Part shown: positions 5,094 to 13,112 of the stretch, in pieces | Numbering within the stretch: position 1 is the first letter of the stretch | Layout of the letters: the number at the start of each line of letters is the position of its first letter | Assembly (NCBI GenBank): GCA_023460085.1 | Contig: JAEWRI010000003.1 | Location: forward strand, 1-19,112 | Direction of reading: 5' to 3' | DNA: 19,112 bases | From: Bacillota bacterium | GTDB taxonomy: Bacteria > Bacillota > Clostridia > Christensenellales > SZUA-584 | Notes under the pieces: generated by a model | What the model was told of the DNA's origin: nothing | Database searches by the model: none | What the model saw: only the letters and a program-made list of their open reading frames with translations | Translations under genes and position numbers: made by a program

Positions 5094-6233
5094 TTAAAAA
5101 TCCCGCTTGACCTTTTTCCGGCGCAGAAACGGCGGAATATCGAGGTCGTTGCCCGTATCCGTCAGAGAGCCAATGACAGGTTCCTTGCGCTCTGGACGTA
5201 CAGGGATAAAGTTCTTCTCGTCCACGTCATCGGGCATGTGGAGCTCTTCACGCACCTCGGGAGCCTTGGGCCGCTTGATGCCGGAAAAGCCCGTGGCGAT
5301 GACCGTGATGCGCACCTCGTCCTCCAGGCTGTCGTCCGTATCCGCACCGAAGAAGATGTTGGCTTCCGGGTCGGCCGCCTGCCGTATCAGGTTTGCCGCT
5401 TCCTCTATCTCCAGCAGCCCGATGGTCGGGTCCCCCGTGACGTTGTAGAGTATGCCGCGCGCGCCTTCGATACTCGTCTCCAGCAGCGGGCTCTGTATGG
5501 CCTGCTTGGCGGCATCCATCGTCTTGTTGTCGCCATAACCCACACCAATGCCCATATGGGCCACACCGCGCTCCATCATTACCGTGCGCACGTCCGCAAA
5601 GTCCAGGTTGACGAGCGCGGGCTTGACGATGAGATCCGTGATGCCCTGTATGCCCTGTCTCAGCACGTCATCCGCCACGCGGAAGGCTTCCAGCATGGAG
5701 GTGCCTTTTCCTATCACCTGCAGCAGCTTGTCGTTGGGAATCGTTACAATGGTATCGACAACATCCATCAGCGACTCGTGGCCGTTCTTTGCGCGATTCA
5801 GACGCTGTCCACCCTCGAACATGAACGGCATGGTAACCACCGCGACGGTGAGTATGCCCTTCTGCCGGGCAAGCTCCGCGATGACCGGTGCGGCGCCCGT
5901 GCCTGTCCCGCCGCCCAGGCCTGCCGCGATATAGACGAGATTCGCACCGTCTATCATATAGCGAATCTCTTCGATGCTCTCCTCCGCCGCGCGTTTTCCC
6001 AGCGACGGATCTCCGCCCACGCCAAGCCCGCCCGTCAGCTTTTCGCCAAGCTGAATCTTGTTCTTTGCCCGGGAAAGCAGCAACGCCTGCTTGTCCGTGT
6101 TGACCGCATAAAATTCGGCGCCCGTCAAGCCGTGCTCTATCATTCGGTTGACGGCGTTGTTGCCTGCGCCTCCTACGCCAATGACTTTAATCTTCGCGAT
6201 AATGTCCTGCTCCACGTCAATTTCCAGTGGCAT
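5094..6233 (-). CDS. ftsZ: Cell division GTPase FtsZ
   Basis: A 379-residue tubulin-like GTPase that forms the cytokinetic ring. Visible: GVGGAGNNAVNRM at residues 19-31; the nucleotide signature GGGTGTG at 107-113; the synergy loop NLDFADV at 209-215 that activates GTP hydrolysis in the neighbouring subunit; and the C-terminal peptide DIPPFLRRKK at 365-374 that binds FtsA and other tethers. The disordered linker (about 320-364) is short. The ATG has AAGGGGG 7 nt upstream. It is 24 nt after ftsA and is the last gene of the cluster, followed by a terminator rather than by spoIIGA-sigE-sigG as in many spore-forming Firmicutes. Confidence 0.98.
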   Translation of the reverse strand: MPLEIDVEQDIIAKIKVIGVGGAGNNAVNRMIEHGLTGAEFYAVNTDKQALLLSRAKNKIQLGEKLTGGLGVGGDPSLGKRAAEESIEEIRYMIDGANLVYIAAGLGGGTGTGAAPVIAELARQKGILTVAVVTMPFMFEGGQRLNRAKNGHESLMDVVDTIVTIPNDKLLQVIGKGTSMLEAFRVADDVLRQGIQGITDLIVKPALVNLDFADVRTVMMERGVAHMGIGVGYGDNKTMDAAKQAIQSPLLETSIEGARGILYNVTGDPTIGLLEIEEAANLIRQAADPEANIFFGADTDDSLEDEVRITVIATGFSGIKRPKAPEVREELHMPDDVDEKNFIPVRPERKEPVIGSLTDTGNDLDIPPFLRRKKVKRDF

Positions 6234-6257
6234 GATAACCCCCTTAATCAGAAGCTG

Positions 6258-7436
6258 TCAATACATCTTCTCCGACAGCTTCTTAATGAGCGACTTCCCC
6301 TCATACCCCTCTTCAAAGTAGTCGCTTTCAAAAACATATTCTAAAAGCGCCAGCGCCGTAAAATAATTCGGCGTTGAAAGCTGCGGCGCCTCTACGCCGG
6401 ATATGCGGACCTGCCGTTTCAGATAGCTCTGCAGCATATCCCGCGCGCCCTTCATCATTGCAAGCCCTCCGCCTGAAAGAAAAATGCGCGTCCGCCGGGC
6501 AACTGTGAGCGGACTTTGCTCCATGGCTTCCGCTATCAACGCGCAAAGGTGCTCCACCCGCGCGTCGATGATCTCGGCAACCATGGAATGGCTGTATTTC
6601 TCCAGCCGTCCGGACTTGTGTCTGGCATAATCATAGTACTTCACACCAGTATTTTCAAGCCCGAACGAGTATCGCTTTTTAATCTGTTCCGCCGTGTCCA
6701 CATCTATATTCATCACGAGGCACAGATCGTTGGCTATCTGCATACCGCCAGCCGGTATCGTCTTATTATACACAATCGCATCGCCATAGACAACCGTGAC
6801 ATTGGTATCGTAATAACCCACGTTCAGCAGCACGGCGCTGGCGTCTCTCTCCTCGGGCGGCACCAGAAACAGACTCTCCGCAAGGGTCTCCGGTATGAAC
6901 CCCTTGACTTTAATGCCCTGCCTGTCCATCAGCGTTGCAGTATCGCGCACAAACTGCTTTGCCGCAAATATGAAGGATACCTTCGCCCGAATCTCCGCCG
7001 CGGAGGCGTCCGCCACGTCAACGCTGGGTCCTGCGCCATCCAGTGAGAAGTATACGGGCATTCCGGCTATCTGCACGTACCGCGGGTCGTCGGGAAACCG
7101 GTTGGCATCCTCTACCACGGCTTCAATATCCTGCGATGTAACGATACCTGTGCGGGTGGACGCAAAACCGTCCTGGCAGATCACCCGAAGCGATGCGCCA
7201 GGCACCCCAACATACGCTTCGCGCACACGCCGCTTTGCCTGCTTCTCCGCCAGATAAACGGCCTTCGCGAGGGATTCCTCCACATTTCCAGGCTTGATCC
7301 AATGCCCGTTTTTGATACCCTCGTACCGCGCGATGCCGCTGCCCAGCACCTCGAAGCGTCCAACCGATCTGGCTTGTCCGATTACACATATGATCTTCGA
7401 CGTGCCAAACTCGATGGCGGCCGTGGTATTCTTCAT
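6258..7436 (-). CDS. ftsA: Cell division protein FtsA (actin-like, divergent)
   Basis: A 392-residue ASKHA protein that tethers FtsZ to the membrane. The order fits FtsA: phosphate-1-like AIEFGTSKI at residues 7-15, a 1C (SHS2) region around 75-160, the phosphate-2-like segment LLNVGYYDTNVTVV at 203-216, an IPAGG turn, and the adenosine motif FLSGGGLAMMKGA at 319-331. The C-terminus SLIKKLSEKMY could form a short amphipathic membrane helix. The canonical acidic residues of phosphate-1 (D to E) and phosphate-2 (D to N, with the glycine run lost) are changed. The ATG at 7436 is preferred; GAGGGG lies a rather long 13 nt upstream, and an in-frame GTG at 7457 has no ribosome binding site. Confidence 0.9.
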   Translation of the reverse strand: MKNTTAAIEFGTSKIICVIGQARSVGRFEVLGSGIARYEGIKNGHWIKPGNVEESLAKAVYLAEKQAKRRVREAYVGVPGASLRVICQDGFASTRTGIVTSQDIEAVVEDANRFPDDPRYVQIAGMPVYFSLDGAGPSVDVADASAAEIRAKVSFIFAAKQFVRDTATLMDRQGIKVKGFIPETLAESLFLVPPEERDASAVLLNVGYYDTNVTVVYGDAIVYNKTIPAGGMQIANDLCLVMNIDVDTAEQIKKRYSFGLENTGVKYYDYARHKSGRLEKYSHSMVAEIIDARVEHLCALIAEAMEQSPLTVARRTRIFLSGGGLAMMKGARDMLQSYLKRQVRISGVEAPQLSTPNYFTALALLEYVFESDYFEEGYEGKSLIKKLSEKMY

Positions 7437-7503
7437 CGGTGGCCAATATCCCCTCACACAAATCTAGCGTAAACCCCATGTGTATATACTATCCCAGTCT
7501 TTT

Positions 7504-7531
7504 ATTCTACCAGATTTATCTGAAATAACAA
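7504..7531 (-). promoter_or_regulatory. Candidate promoter upstream of ftsA-ftsZ
   Basis: On the minus strand -35 TTGTTA (7526-7531), 16-nt spacer, -10 TAGAAT (7504-7509). It lies in the 104-nt gap between ftsQ and ftsA, the widest gap within the cluster and more AT-rich than its surroundings. The match is moderate. Confidence 0.45.
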
Positions 7532-7540
7532 TAACCCAGC

Positions 7541-8248
7541 CTAATTTTCCCTGTAATAAGCCTTTTTCGCCGTGGTTACGTCGATGATGCCTCCGCTTTT
7601 CCCAAGCGCTCCCGCTTCCTCCATCATACGCAGTGTCAGAGAGAACTTTATTGTAAGGTTGTCTTCGTTACCCAGTTCCACGATGAAACCGTCCGCCGTA
7701 GTCAGCTTTATCGCGGACGCGTAGGTAAGGTCGATGCAAACATATTCGATGCCGCTCCCGGCAAGTGCGGTCAGCAGCCGCGTAAACACCTCCCGCTTAT
7801 ACGCGTCCTCTCCAAGCGCATGTCCCAGTTCGAAGCGTGCCGTTGAAAAACCGGCGGCTTGCGGCAGCGCGTCACCTTGCGGGTTGTCATCCACCGCGAT
7901 CACCACCGCTTCGCTGTCTATCGTCAGACGCACGCTGCCTACGTCAATGTATGCGGCTGCGGTGCGCTCTTCAATGGCAATTTCAACCGTATATGGATAC
8001 ACCACCTTCACACTGACTGGCTTGACAACCGGATTCCCCGCCAGCGATTCCATGGCAGCCTGCTTGTCCACAAAGAAGATATTCTGGCCAATCTTGATGC
8101 CGGAAAGCGCGGCGACCTCTTGGGCGTCCAGCGAGCCACACCCCGAAACCTTGATTACCCTGACCTGAAACAACAGTATCGCAACAGCGGCCAACGCGCC
8201 GACGAGCAGCAGCAGGGACACCAGCGCAGCGATGATTTTCCCTCTCAA
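7541..8248 (-). CDS. ftsQ: Cell division protein FtsQ/DivIB
   Basis: A 235-residue bitopic protein: a four-residue cytoplasmic end (MRGK), a membrane span at about 5-27, then a POTRA domain (about 29-97, opening FQVRVIKVSG and containing NPVVKPVSVKVVYPYTVEIAIEER), followed by the FtsQ-type beta domain. FtsQ/DivIB binds the FtsL-FtsB/DivIC coiled coil at the septum. The start is a TTG at 8246-8248: GGGAGG lies 6 nt upstream and the preceding murA TAG ends one base before it (TAGATTG). An in-frame start further upstream, at 8299, lies inside murA and has a charged, atypical extension. The very short cytoplasmic tail is notable but depends on the start choice. Confidence 0.9.
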   Translation of the reverse strand: MRGKIIAALVSLLLLVGALAAVAILLFQVRVIKVSGCGSLDAQEVAALSGIKIGQNIFFVDKQAAMESLAGNPVVKPVSVKVVYPYTVEIAIEERTAAAYIDVGSVRLTIDSEAVVIAVDDNPQGDALPQAAGFSTARFELGHALGEDAYKREVFTRLLTALAGSGIEYVCIDLTYASAIKLTTADGFIVELGNEDNLTIKFSLTLRMMEEAGALGKSGGIIDVTTAKKAYYREN

Positions 8249-8249
8249 T

Positions 8250-9503
8250 CTATTCCTCCCTTCGGATATCCGCCCCCAGCGCAGACAGCTCCGATTCAAA
8301 GGTCTCGTACCCCCTGTCGATGATGCGTGCCTGATCCACCACCGTAGTTCCCTCCGCGCTCAGGGCCGCCAATATCAGTGCCGCGCCGCCGCGCAGATCC
8401 GTGGTCTTTACTTCCGCGCCGTGCAGCTTCTCCACGCCCTTGATGATGGCGACATTGTTCTTTGTTACGATATTCGCTCCCATGCGCAGCAGCTCCGGCA
8501 CATGCTTGAAGCGGTTGTCGAACACGCTCTCCACGATGATGCTCGTTCCGCGCGCGATGCTTGCCGCGGCACACATCTGCGCCTGCATGTCAGTTGGAAA
8601 ACCGGGGAACGGCCCTGTTTCGATAAGGTGCATCTCGCGCGGTCTGTCATTGCAGCTTACAGTCATGGTGTCGTTGTCTATTTCAATCTCCGCGCCTGCC
8701 TCGCGCAGCTTGCTCGCCACCGCGAAGAGATGCTCCGGGATCACGTTGCGCAGGGTAATTCGTCCCCGCGTGACCACCGCGGCCACCATGAACGTCCCCG
8801 CCACAATACGGTCGGGAATGCAGGTGTAGGTGAAGCCGTTCAGTCGTTCCTTGCCTTCTATGACAATGTTGCTTGTTCCTGCTCCCTTCACATCGCCGCC
8901 CATGGCGTTGATCACCTTTTGAAGCTCGACAATCTCCGGTTCACGCGCGGCATTCTGTATGGCGGTGGTCCCAGGCGTAAGCGATGCCGCCATCATGAGG
9001 TTCTCTGTAGCGCCCACGCTTGGGTAGTCGAGGTGCACTTCTCCGCCCTTCAGGTGCTTGCCCTCGCACATGATATGCCCGCCCGCTTCCGTGATGTTGA
9101 CACCCAGCGTCCTCAACCCCCGCAAATGCAAATCGATGGGCCGCGAGCCTATCTCGCAGCCGCCCGGGTAAGTAAAGCGGGCCATTCGGAATCTCGCCAG
9201 TATCGGGCCCATCATGAAGATGGAGGACCGGATTTCCTTCGCCAGTTTGTCGGGCATCTCCCAGCGCAGCGCCCGCCGCGTATCAATGATGAGTTTATCC
9301 TTTTCATACGCCACGTGTGCTCCGATATGCTCCAGAATTGACAACATATAATAGACGTCGGAGATGGCCGGCCAGTTGTATATCACTACCGGTTCCTCCG
9401 TCAGCAGCGCTGCAGCAAAAACAGGTAGCGCCGCGTTTTTCGCCCCCTGTATGCTGACCTCGCCTTCCAGCCGCGCGCCGCCGCCAATAATCAGCTTCGA
9501 CAT
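8250..9503 (-). CDS. murA: UDP-N-acetylglucosamine 1-carboxyvinyltransferase MurA
   Basis: This 417-residue enzyme transfers enolpyruvate from PEP to UDP-GlcNAc, the first committed step of peptidoglycan synthesis. Visible: K22-N23 in IQGAKNAALPV; the loop YPGGCEIGSRPIDLHL with the catalytic cysteine C116, the residue alkylated by fosfomycin; the FPTDMQAQ segment with the base-acting Asp; and DLRGGAALI with the PEP-binding Arg near the C-terminus. Length is standard. The ATG has GGGGGAG close upstream (about 4 nt). It occupies the slot between ftsW and ftsQ where murG often precedes it in Firmicutes clusters; murG is absent. The 85-nt gap before it contains an 8-bp palindrome CGGGCCCG but no clear promoter. 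Confidence 0.97.
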   Translation of the reverse strand: MSKLIIGGGARLEGEVSIQGAKNAALPVFAAALLTEEPVVIYNWPAISDVYYMLSILEHIGAHVAYEKDKLIIDTRRALRWEMPDKLAKEIRSSIFMMGPILARFRMARFTYPGGCEIGSRPIDLHLRGLRTLGVNITEAGGHIMCEGKHLKGGEVHLDYPSVGATENLMMAASLTPGTTAIQNAAREPEIVELQKVINAMGGDVKGAGTSNIVIEGKERLNGFTYTCIPDRIVAGTFMVAAVVTRGRITLRNVIPEHLFAVASKLREAGAEIEIDNDTMTVSCNDRPREMHLIETGPFPGFPTDMQAQMCAAASIARGTSIIVESVFDNRFKHVPELLRMGANIVTKNNVAIIKGVEKLHGAEVKTTDLRGGAALILAALSAEGTTVVDQARIIDRGYETFESELSALGADIRREE

Positions 9504-9588
9504 GTCTCTCCCCCGCTACGCTTTTCCATACCTTATCTTATGCGGGGACAATGAAGGTGTGCGACAGGCCGCTTCTACGGGCCCGTGG

Positions 9589-10701
9589 CTAAGCCATGTT
9601 CCCCTGACGGGAGATATTGAGCAGCACACCGATAGACGCCATAAACGTAATCAGCGACGTATTTCCCGCGCTGATGAAAGGCAGTACCACGCCGGTAGGC
9701 GGCACAAACCCCGTTACGACACCGATATTGATGAACACCTGGATGGCGATCAGCGCCGTAATCCCCGTGGCGAGCATCATGCCGAAATCGTCCGGCGCGC
9801 GCAGCGCTGTGCGCACACCGCGCCAGATGAGCACTCCGAAAGCCGCCAGCACCAGTATGCCGCCCACATAACCCAGTTCCTCTACGATGATGGCAAATAT
9901 GCAGTCCGACTCGCTGTAGGGCAGGTATAGAAACTTTTGGCGCGAGTTTCCGAGGCCGCGCCCGAACAGTCCCCCGGAACCGATGGCATACAGCGACTGT
10001 ACGAGCTGGTAGCTTTCCTTCTTCATGTATTCGGCATTCCACGGGTCCATGAACGCGAATATGCGGTCGACTCGGTAGTCCATCGCCACCATGGCAATCG
10101 CGCCGCCGCCGAGGCCGACGAGACCCATCGCCCCGAAATGCCACAGGTTTGCTCCGCCTACGAGCATCATCACAAATACCAGCATGGCGAGCGTGACCAC
10201 CGCGCTGAAGTTGGGCTGAAGGTACAGCAGCACGCCGCAAATCCCCAGCAGCACGAGATACGGCAGCATGCCGTAGGTAAACTTTCGCATTTTGGCGCGG
10301 TTGATCGAAATCGTCCCCGCCATAAATACGATGATCGCGAATTTCAGCACCTCTACAGGCTGCAAGTCGATGATGAACAGATTGATCCAGCGGCGGGAAC
10401 CGTTGCGCTCGATACCGATACCCGGAACAAAAACCAGTGCCATCAGCACCAGCGCACCGATGATAATAAGGAAACGAAGCTTCTTAAACCGGTGATAGTC
10501 GAAAAACATCAGCCCGATCATCGCCACCATCCCGATAAGCGCGCCTTCGATCTGCTTCCAGAAATAGTAGTATCCGTTGTAGCCCGTGCTGGAGCTGTTC
10601 TCGGCAGAATAAAAGCTCGCGCTGAACACCATCACGATGCCGAACAGCACGAGCACGATAGTCATGACAAGCAGCGTGTAATCGAACGAACGCTTGGTCA
10701 T
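9589..10701 (-). CDS. ftsW: SEDS peptidoglycan glycosyltransferase FtsW
   Basis: A 370-residue polytopic membrane protein of the SEDS family with about ten spans, beginning with DYTLLVMTIVLVLFGIVMVFSAS. It polymerises lipid II at the septum with its partner class B PBP. The segment YLPYSESDCIFAIIVEELG (260-278) holds the proposed catalytic Asp (D267). Several normally conserved positions differ: QPVE (114-117) instead of QPSE, QPNFSAV (162-168) in place of QPDxGT, and PFISAGNTSL (341-350) in place of PFISYGG-type. It could in principle be the sporulation paralogue SpoVE, but the dcw context favours FtsW. AGGGGGG lies 6 nt before the ATG; the gap to murD is 9 nt. Confidence 0.93.
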   Translation of the reverse strand: MTKRSFDYTLLVMTIVLVLFGIVMVFSASFYSAENSSSTGYNGYYYFWKQIEGALIGMVAMIGLMFFDYHRFKKLRFLIIIGALVLMALVFVPGIGIERNGSRRWINLFIIDLQPVEVLKFAIIVFMAGTISINRAKMRKFTYGMLPYLVLLGICGVLLYLQPNFSAVVTLAMLVFVMMLVGGANLWHFGAMGLVGLGGGAIAMVAMDYRVDRIFAFMDPWNAEYMKKESYQLVQSLYAIGSGGLFGRGLGNSRQKFLYLPYSESDCIFAIIVEELGYVGGILVLAAFGVLIWRGVRTALRAPDDFGMMLATGITALIAIQVFINIGVVTGFVPPTGVVLPFISAGNTSLITFMASIGVLLNISRQGNMA

Positions 10702-10710
10702 GATGCCCCC

Positions 10711-12063
10711 CTAGAACAAATTGACGATCTCCTTGAACACGCGCCCCCGGTGTTCATAGTCCTCGAACATATCGTAGCTAGCGCACGCCGGCGACAGCAG
10801 CACATTCCAACCCGGCTGCGCCATGTCCCGTGCCATGCCCACCGCTTCCTCAAAATCGTCCGCCGTCACAATCCCGGTAAAGCCCGCTTCTGCTGCGTCG
10901 GCAAGGATACGCGGCTTCGTCTGCCCTATGGCTATCACCTTGCGCACCTGCGGCCCGAAGCCCTGAAACAGCGAGAGAAAGCTGCTGTTCTTTTCCGACC
11001 CGCCCAGTATCAGCACCGTGGGCGCGCTCATCGCTGCAACGGCCTTCTCCGTGGAGTCCGGGTTGGTGCCCTTGGAGTCGTTGATGTAACGTACGCCGCG
11101 GTATTCCCTCACAAACTCAATACGGTGCTCCACCCCCGGAAACGTTCTCAGCGTTTCCGCGATGACATCCTCCGGGATGCGCCAGCACCGCGCGAGCGCC
11201 GCAGCCGCCAGCGCATTTTCGATGTTGTGCGCGCCCGGGATGCGAACCTCGTCCGCGCGGCAGATGACGTGTTTCCCGTCCTCCTCCGCGCTGACGATGC
11301 TGCTCTTCTCTATAAATACGCCGGAAGGCAGTGCAACTAGACGCGAAAAGAATATTATTTTTGATTTGGGCTTGTCTGCCATGGATCGCGCAATAGCGTT
11401 GTCGTGATTGAGTATACAGAAGTCATCGGACGTCTGGTTTTCGAACACGCGCTCTTTTGCCGCGATGTAATTCTCCATGGTGCCGTAACGGTTCAGATGA
11501 TCCTCGGTAATGTTGAGCACTGCGCACGCGCGCGGCCGGAAGGTTTCTATCGTTTCCAGCTGCAGCGCCGCCGTTTCAGCAACGATCACGTCGCCCGGCT
11601 TCGTCTTCAGCGCATCCTCCGCGATGGGCGTGCCGATGTTGCCCAGCACAAACGTGCTGAAACCCGCGTTCTTGAATATCTCACCCGTCAGCGCGGTGGT
11701 CGTGGTTTTGCCATTGGTACCCGTGATGGCGACAAACTCCCCTTGGGAGAATGCGTATCCCAGTTCAATCTCACCGATTACCTGTTTCCCCGCGGCTTTG
11801 GCTTCAAGAATGAACGGAAGATTGACGGGAACACCGGGGCTCAGCACCAGCGCGTCCGCGCGCTGCGCTGCGCTCTCCGCGCCCGGCCCGAAAGCGAACT
11901 CCGCCCGGCCTGCAAATTCGTCGAACGCACCCGCCGGGAACTTGTCCAGCGGCTTCGAATCGTACAACACAACGTGCGCTCCCACATCCAGCAGCAGCCT
12001 TGCGCTCGACACACCGCTTTTCGCCATGCCGACGACCATTACCGTTTTGCCTGTGTAATCCAT
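10711..12063 (-). CDS. murD: UDP-N-acetylmuramoylalanine-D-glutamate ligase MurD
   Basis: A 450-residue ATP-dependent ligase adding D-glutamate to UDP-MurNAc-L-Ala. Visible: a Rossmann-like N-terminal domain with VVGMAKSGVSSA at 10-20, the P-loop GTNGKTTTT at 115-123, NITEDHLNRYGT near 184-195, and the central-to-C-terminal motif YINDSKGTNPDST. The family position usually reading ELSSFQLE is ETAALQLE at about 163-170. Length is normal for the family. The ATG has GGAGG 5 nt upstream and lies 9 nt after the mraY stop, consistent with one transcript. Confidence 0.97.
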   Translation of the reverse strand: MDYTGKTVMVVGMAKSGVSSARLLLDVGAHVVLYDSKPLDKFPAGAFDEFAGRAEFAFGPGAESAAQRADALVLSPGVPVNLPFILEAKAAGKQVIGEIELGYAFSQGEFVAITGTNGKTTTTALTGEIFKNAGFSTFVLGNIGTPIAEDALKTKPGDVIVAETAALQLETIETFRPRACAVLNITEDHLNRYGTMENYIAAKERVFENQTSDDFCILNHDNAIARSMADKPKSKIIFFSRLVALPSGVFIEKSSIVSAEEDGKHVICRADEVRIPGAHNIENALAAAALARCWRIPEDVIAETLRTFPGVEHRIEFVREYRGVRYINDSKGTNPDSTEKAVAAMSAPTVLILGGSEKNSSFLSLFQGFGPQVRKVIAIGQTKPRILADAAEAGFTGIVTADDFEEAVGMARDMAQPGWNVLLSPACASYDMFEDYEHRGRVFKEIVNLF

Positions 12064-12072
12064 ATCCGCCTC

Positions 12073-13077
12073 CTAGTGGGGTACGCTCAGTATGGATATC
12101 AGGCAGAACACGGTGGTAATCACCATATACATGGCAACTACCTTGGTCTCCGGAATACCCTTGAGTTCAAAGTGATGATGGAGCGGCGCCATTTTGAATA
12201 TGCGCTTTTTACGGAGTTTGTACGAACCCACCTGCAGTATGACCGACACCGTCGACGCAACGTACATGATGCCCGTAACCGCCAGCAGCAGCTGAAGCCG
12301 CGTCACCACACCGATGACAGAAAGCGCCGCGCCCAGTGCCAGAGAGCCTGTATCTCCCATGAACACTTTGGCGGGGTATGCGTTGAAACGCAGAAACGCA
12401 AGGCATGCGCCCATCAGCGCCGCCGAGAATATCATGATGTTATTGGTTCCCGATGCCTGCAGCGATAAGCCCGCGCTGGACTGCGCCATATAAATGGTCA
12501 GCAGTATGATGGTATATGTAAGCGCGTTGATCATCGTCACACCCGAAGCCAGCCCGTCCAGTCCGTCGGTCAGATTGACGCCGTTCACCATCGCCACGAT
12601 CACAAATACCGTAAAAGGCACGTACCAGCTTCCGAGATCCCATTCCAGCCCGCCCCCGAAGGGGATGATGAGCTTAGAGCCAATCAGCGGGTTATGGTAC
12701 GCGAAGAAGGCCACAATCAGCGCAATGCCTACTTGTCCGATAATCTTCTGATATGCCTTAAGACCCAGCGAGCGCTTCCGTAGCACGATGATCATATCGT
12801 CCATGAGGCCGATCAGCCCGAAGCCCAGCGTAGCGCCCAGCGCAAGCCATACGAACTGAAAATCGCCGCGCGAAAACACCAGCGTGGCCGCGATAAGGCC
12901 CGCCCACATAATGAGGCCGCCCATGGTGGGCGTACCCGCCTTGGAGAGGTGTGTTTTGGGCCCGTCGTCCCTCACCTGCTGTCCCAGCTTGAGCCGTTTG
13001 AGCAATGGCACCCCAACATACCCCGCAGCCAGTGCCACACAAAACGACACCAGCACCGCGTAAATAATATTGTCCAT
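12073..13077 (-). CDS. mraY: Phospho-N-acetylmuramoyl-pentapeptide transferase MraY
   Basis: A 334-residue polytopic enzyme that moves phospho-MurNAc-pentapeptide onto undecaprenyl phosphate to give lipid I. Visible: KAGTPTMGG at 46-54; the aspartate pair of LIGLMDDM at 93-94; NLTDGLDGLA at 168-177 with D171 and D174; FMGDTGSLALG at 239-249; and the histidine motif APLHHHFELKG with H300-H302. About ten membrane spans are apparent. Start ATG with AGGAG about 11 nt upstream. It follows murE after 35 nt; murF, commonly between them, is missing. Confidence 0.97.
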   Translation of the reverse strand: MDNIIYAVLVSFCVALAAGYVGVPLLKRLKLGQQVRDDGPKTHLSKAGTPTMGGLIMWAGLIAATLVFSRGDFQFVWLALGATLGFGLIGLMDDMIIVLRKRSLGLKAYQKIIGQVGIALIVAFFAYHNPLIGSKLIIPFGGGLEWDLGSWYVPFTVFVIVAMVNGVNLTDGLDGLASGVTMINALTYTIILLTIYMAQSSAGLSLQASGTNNIMIFSAALMGACLAFLRFNAYPAKVFMGDTGSLALGAALSVIGVVTRLQLLLAVTGIMYVASTVSVILQVGSYKLRKKRIFKMAPLHHHFELKGIPETKVVAMYMVITTVFCLISILSVPH

Positions 13078-13112
13078 AGTCTGCTTTATCTCCTGTACGG
13101 CTTTGTGTTCCG

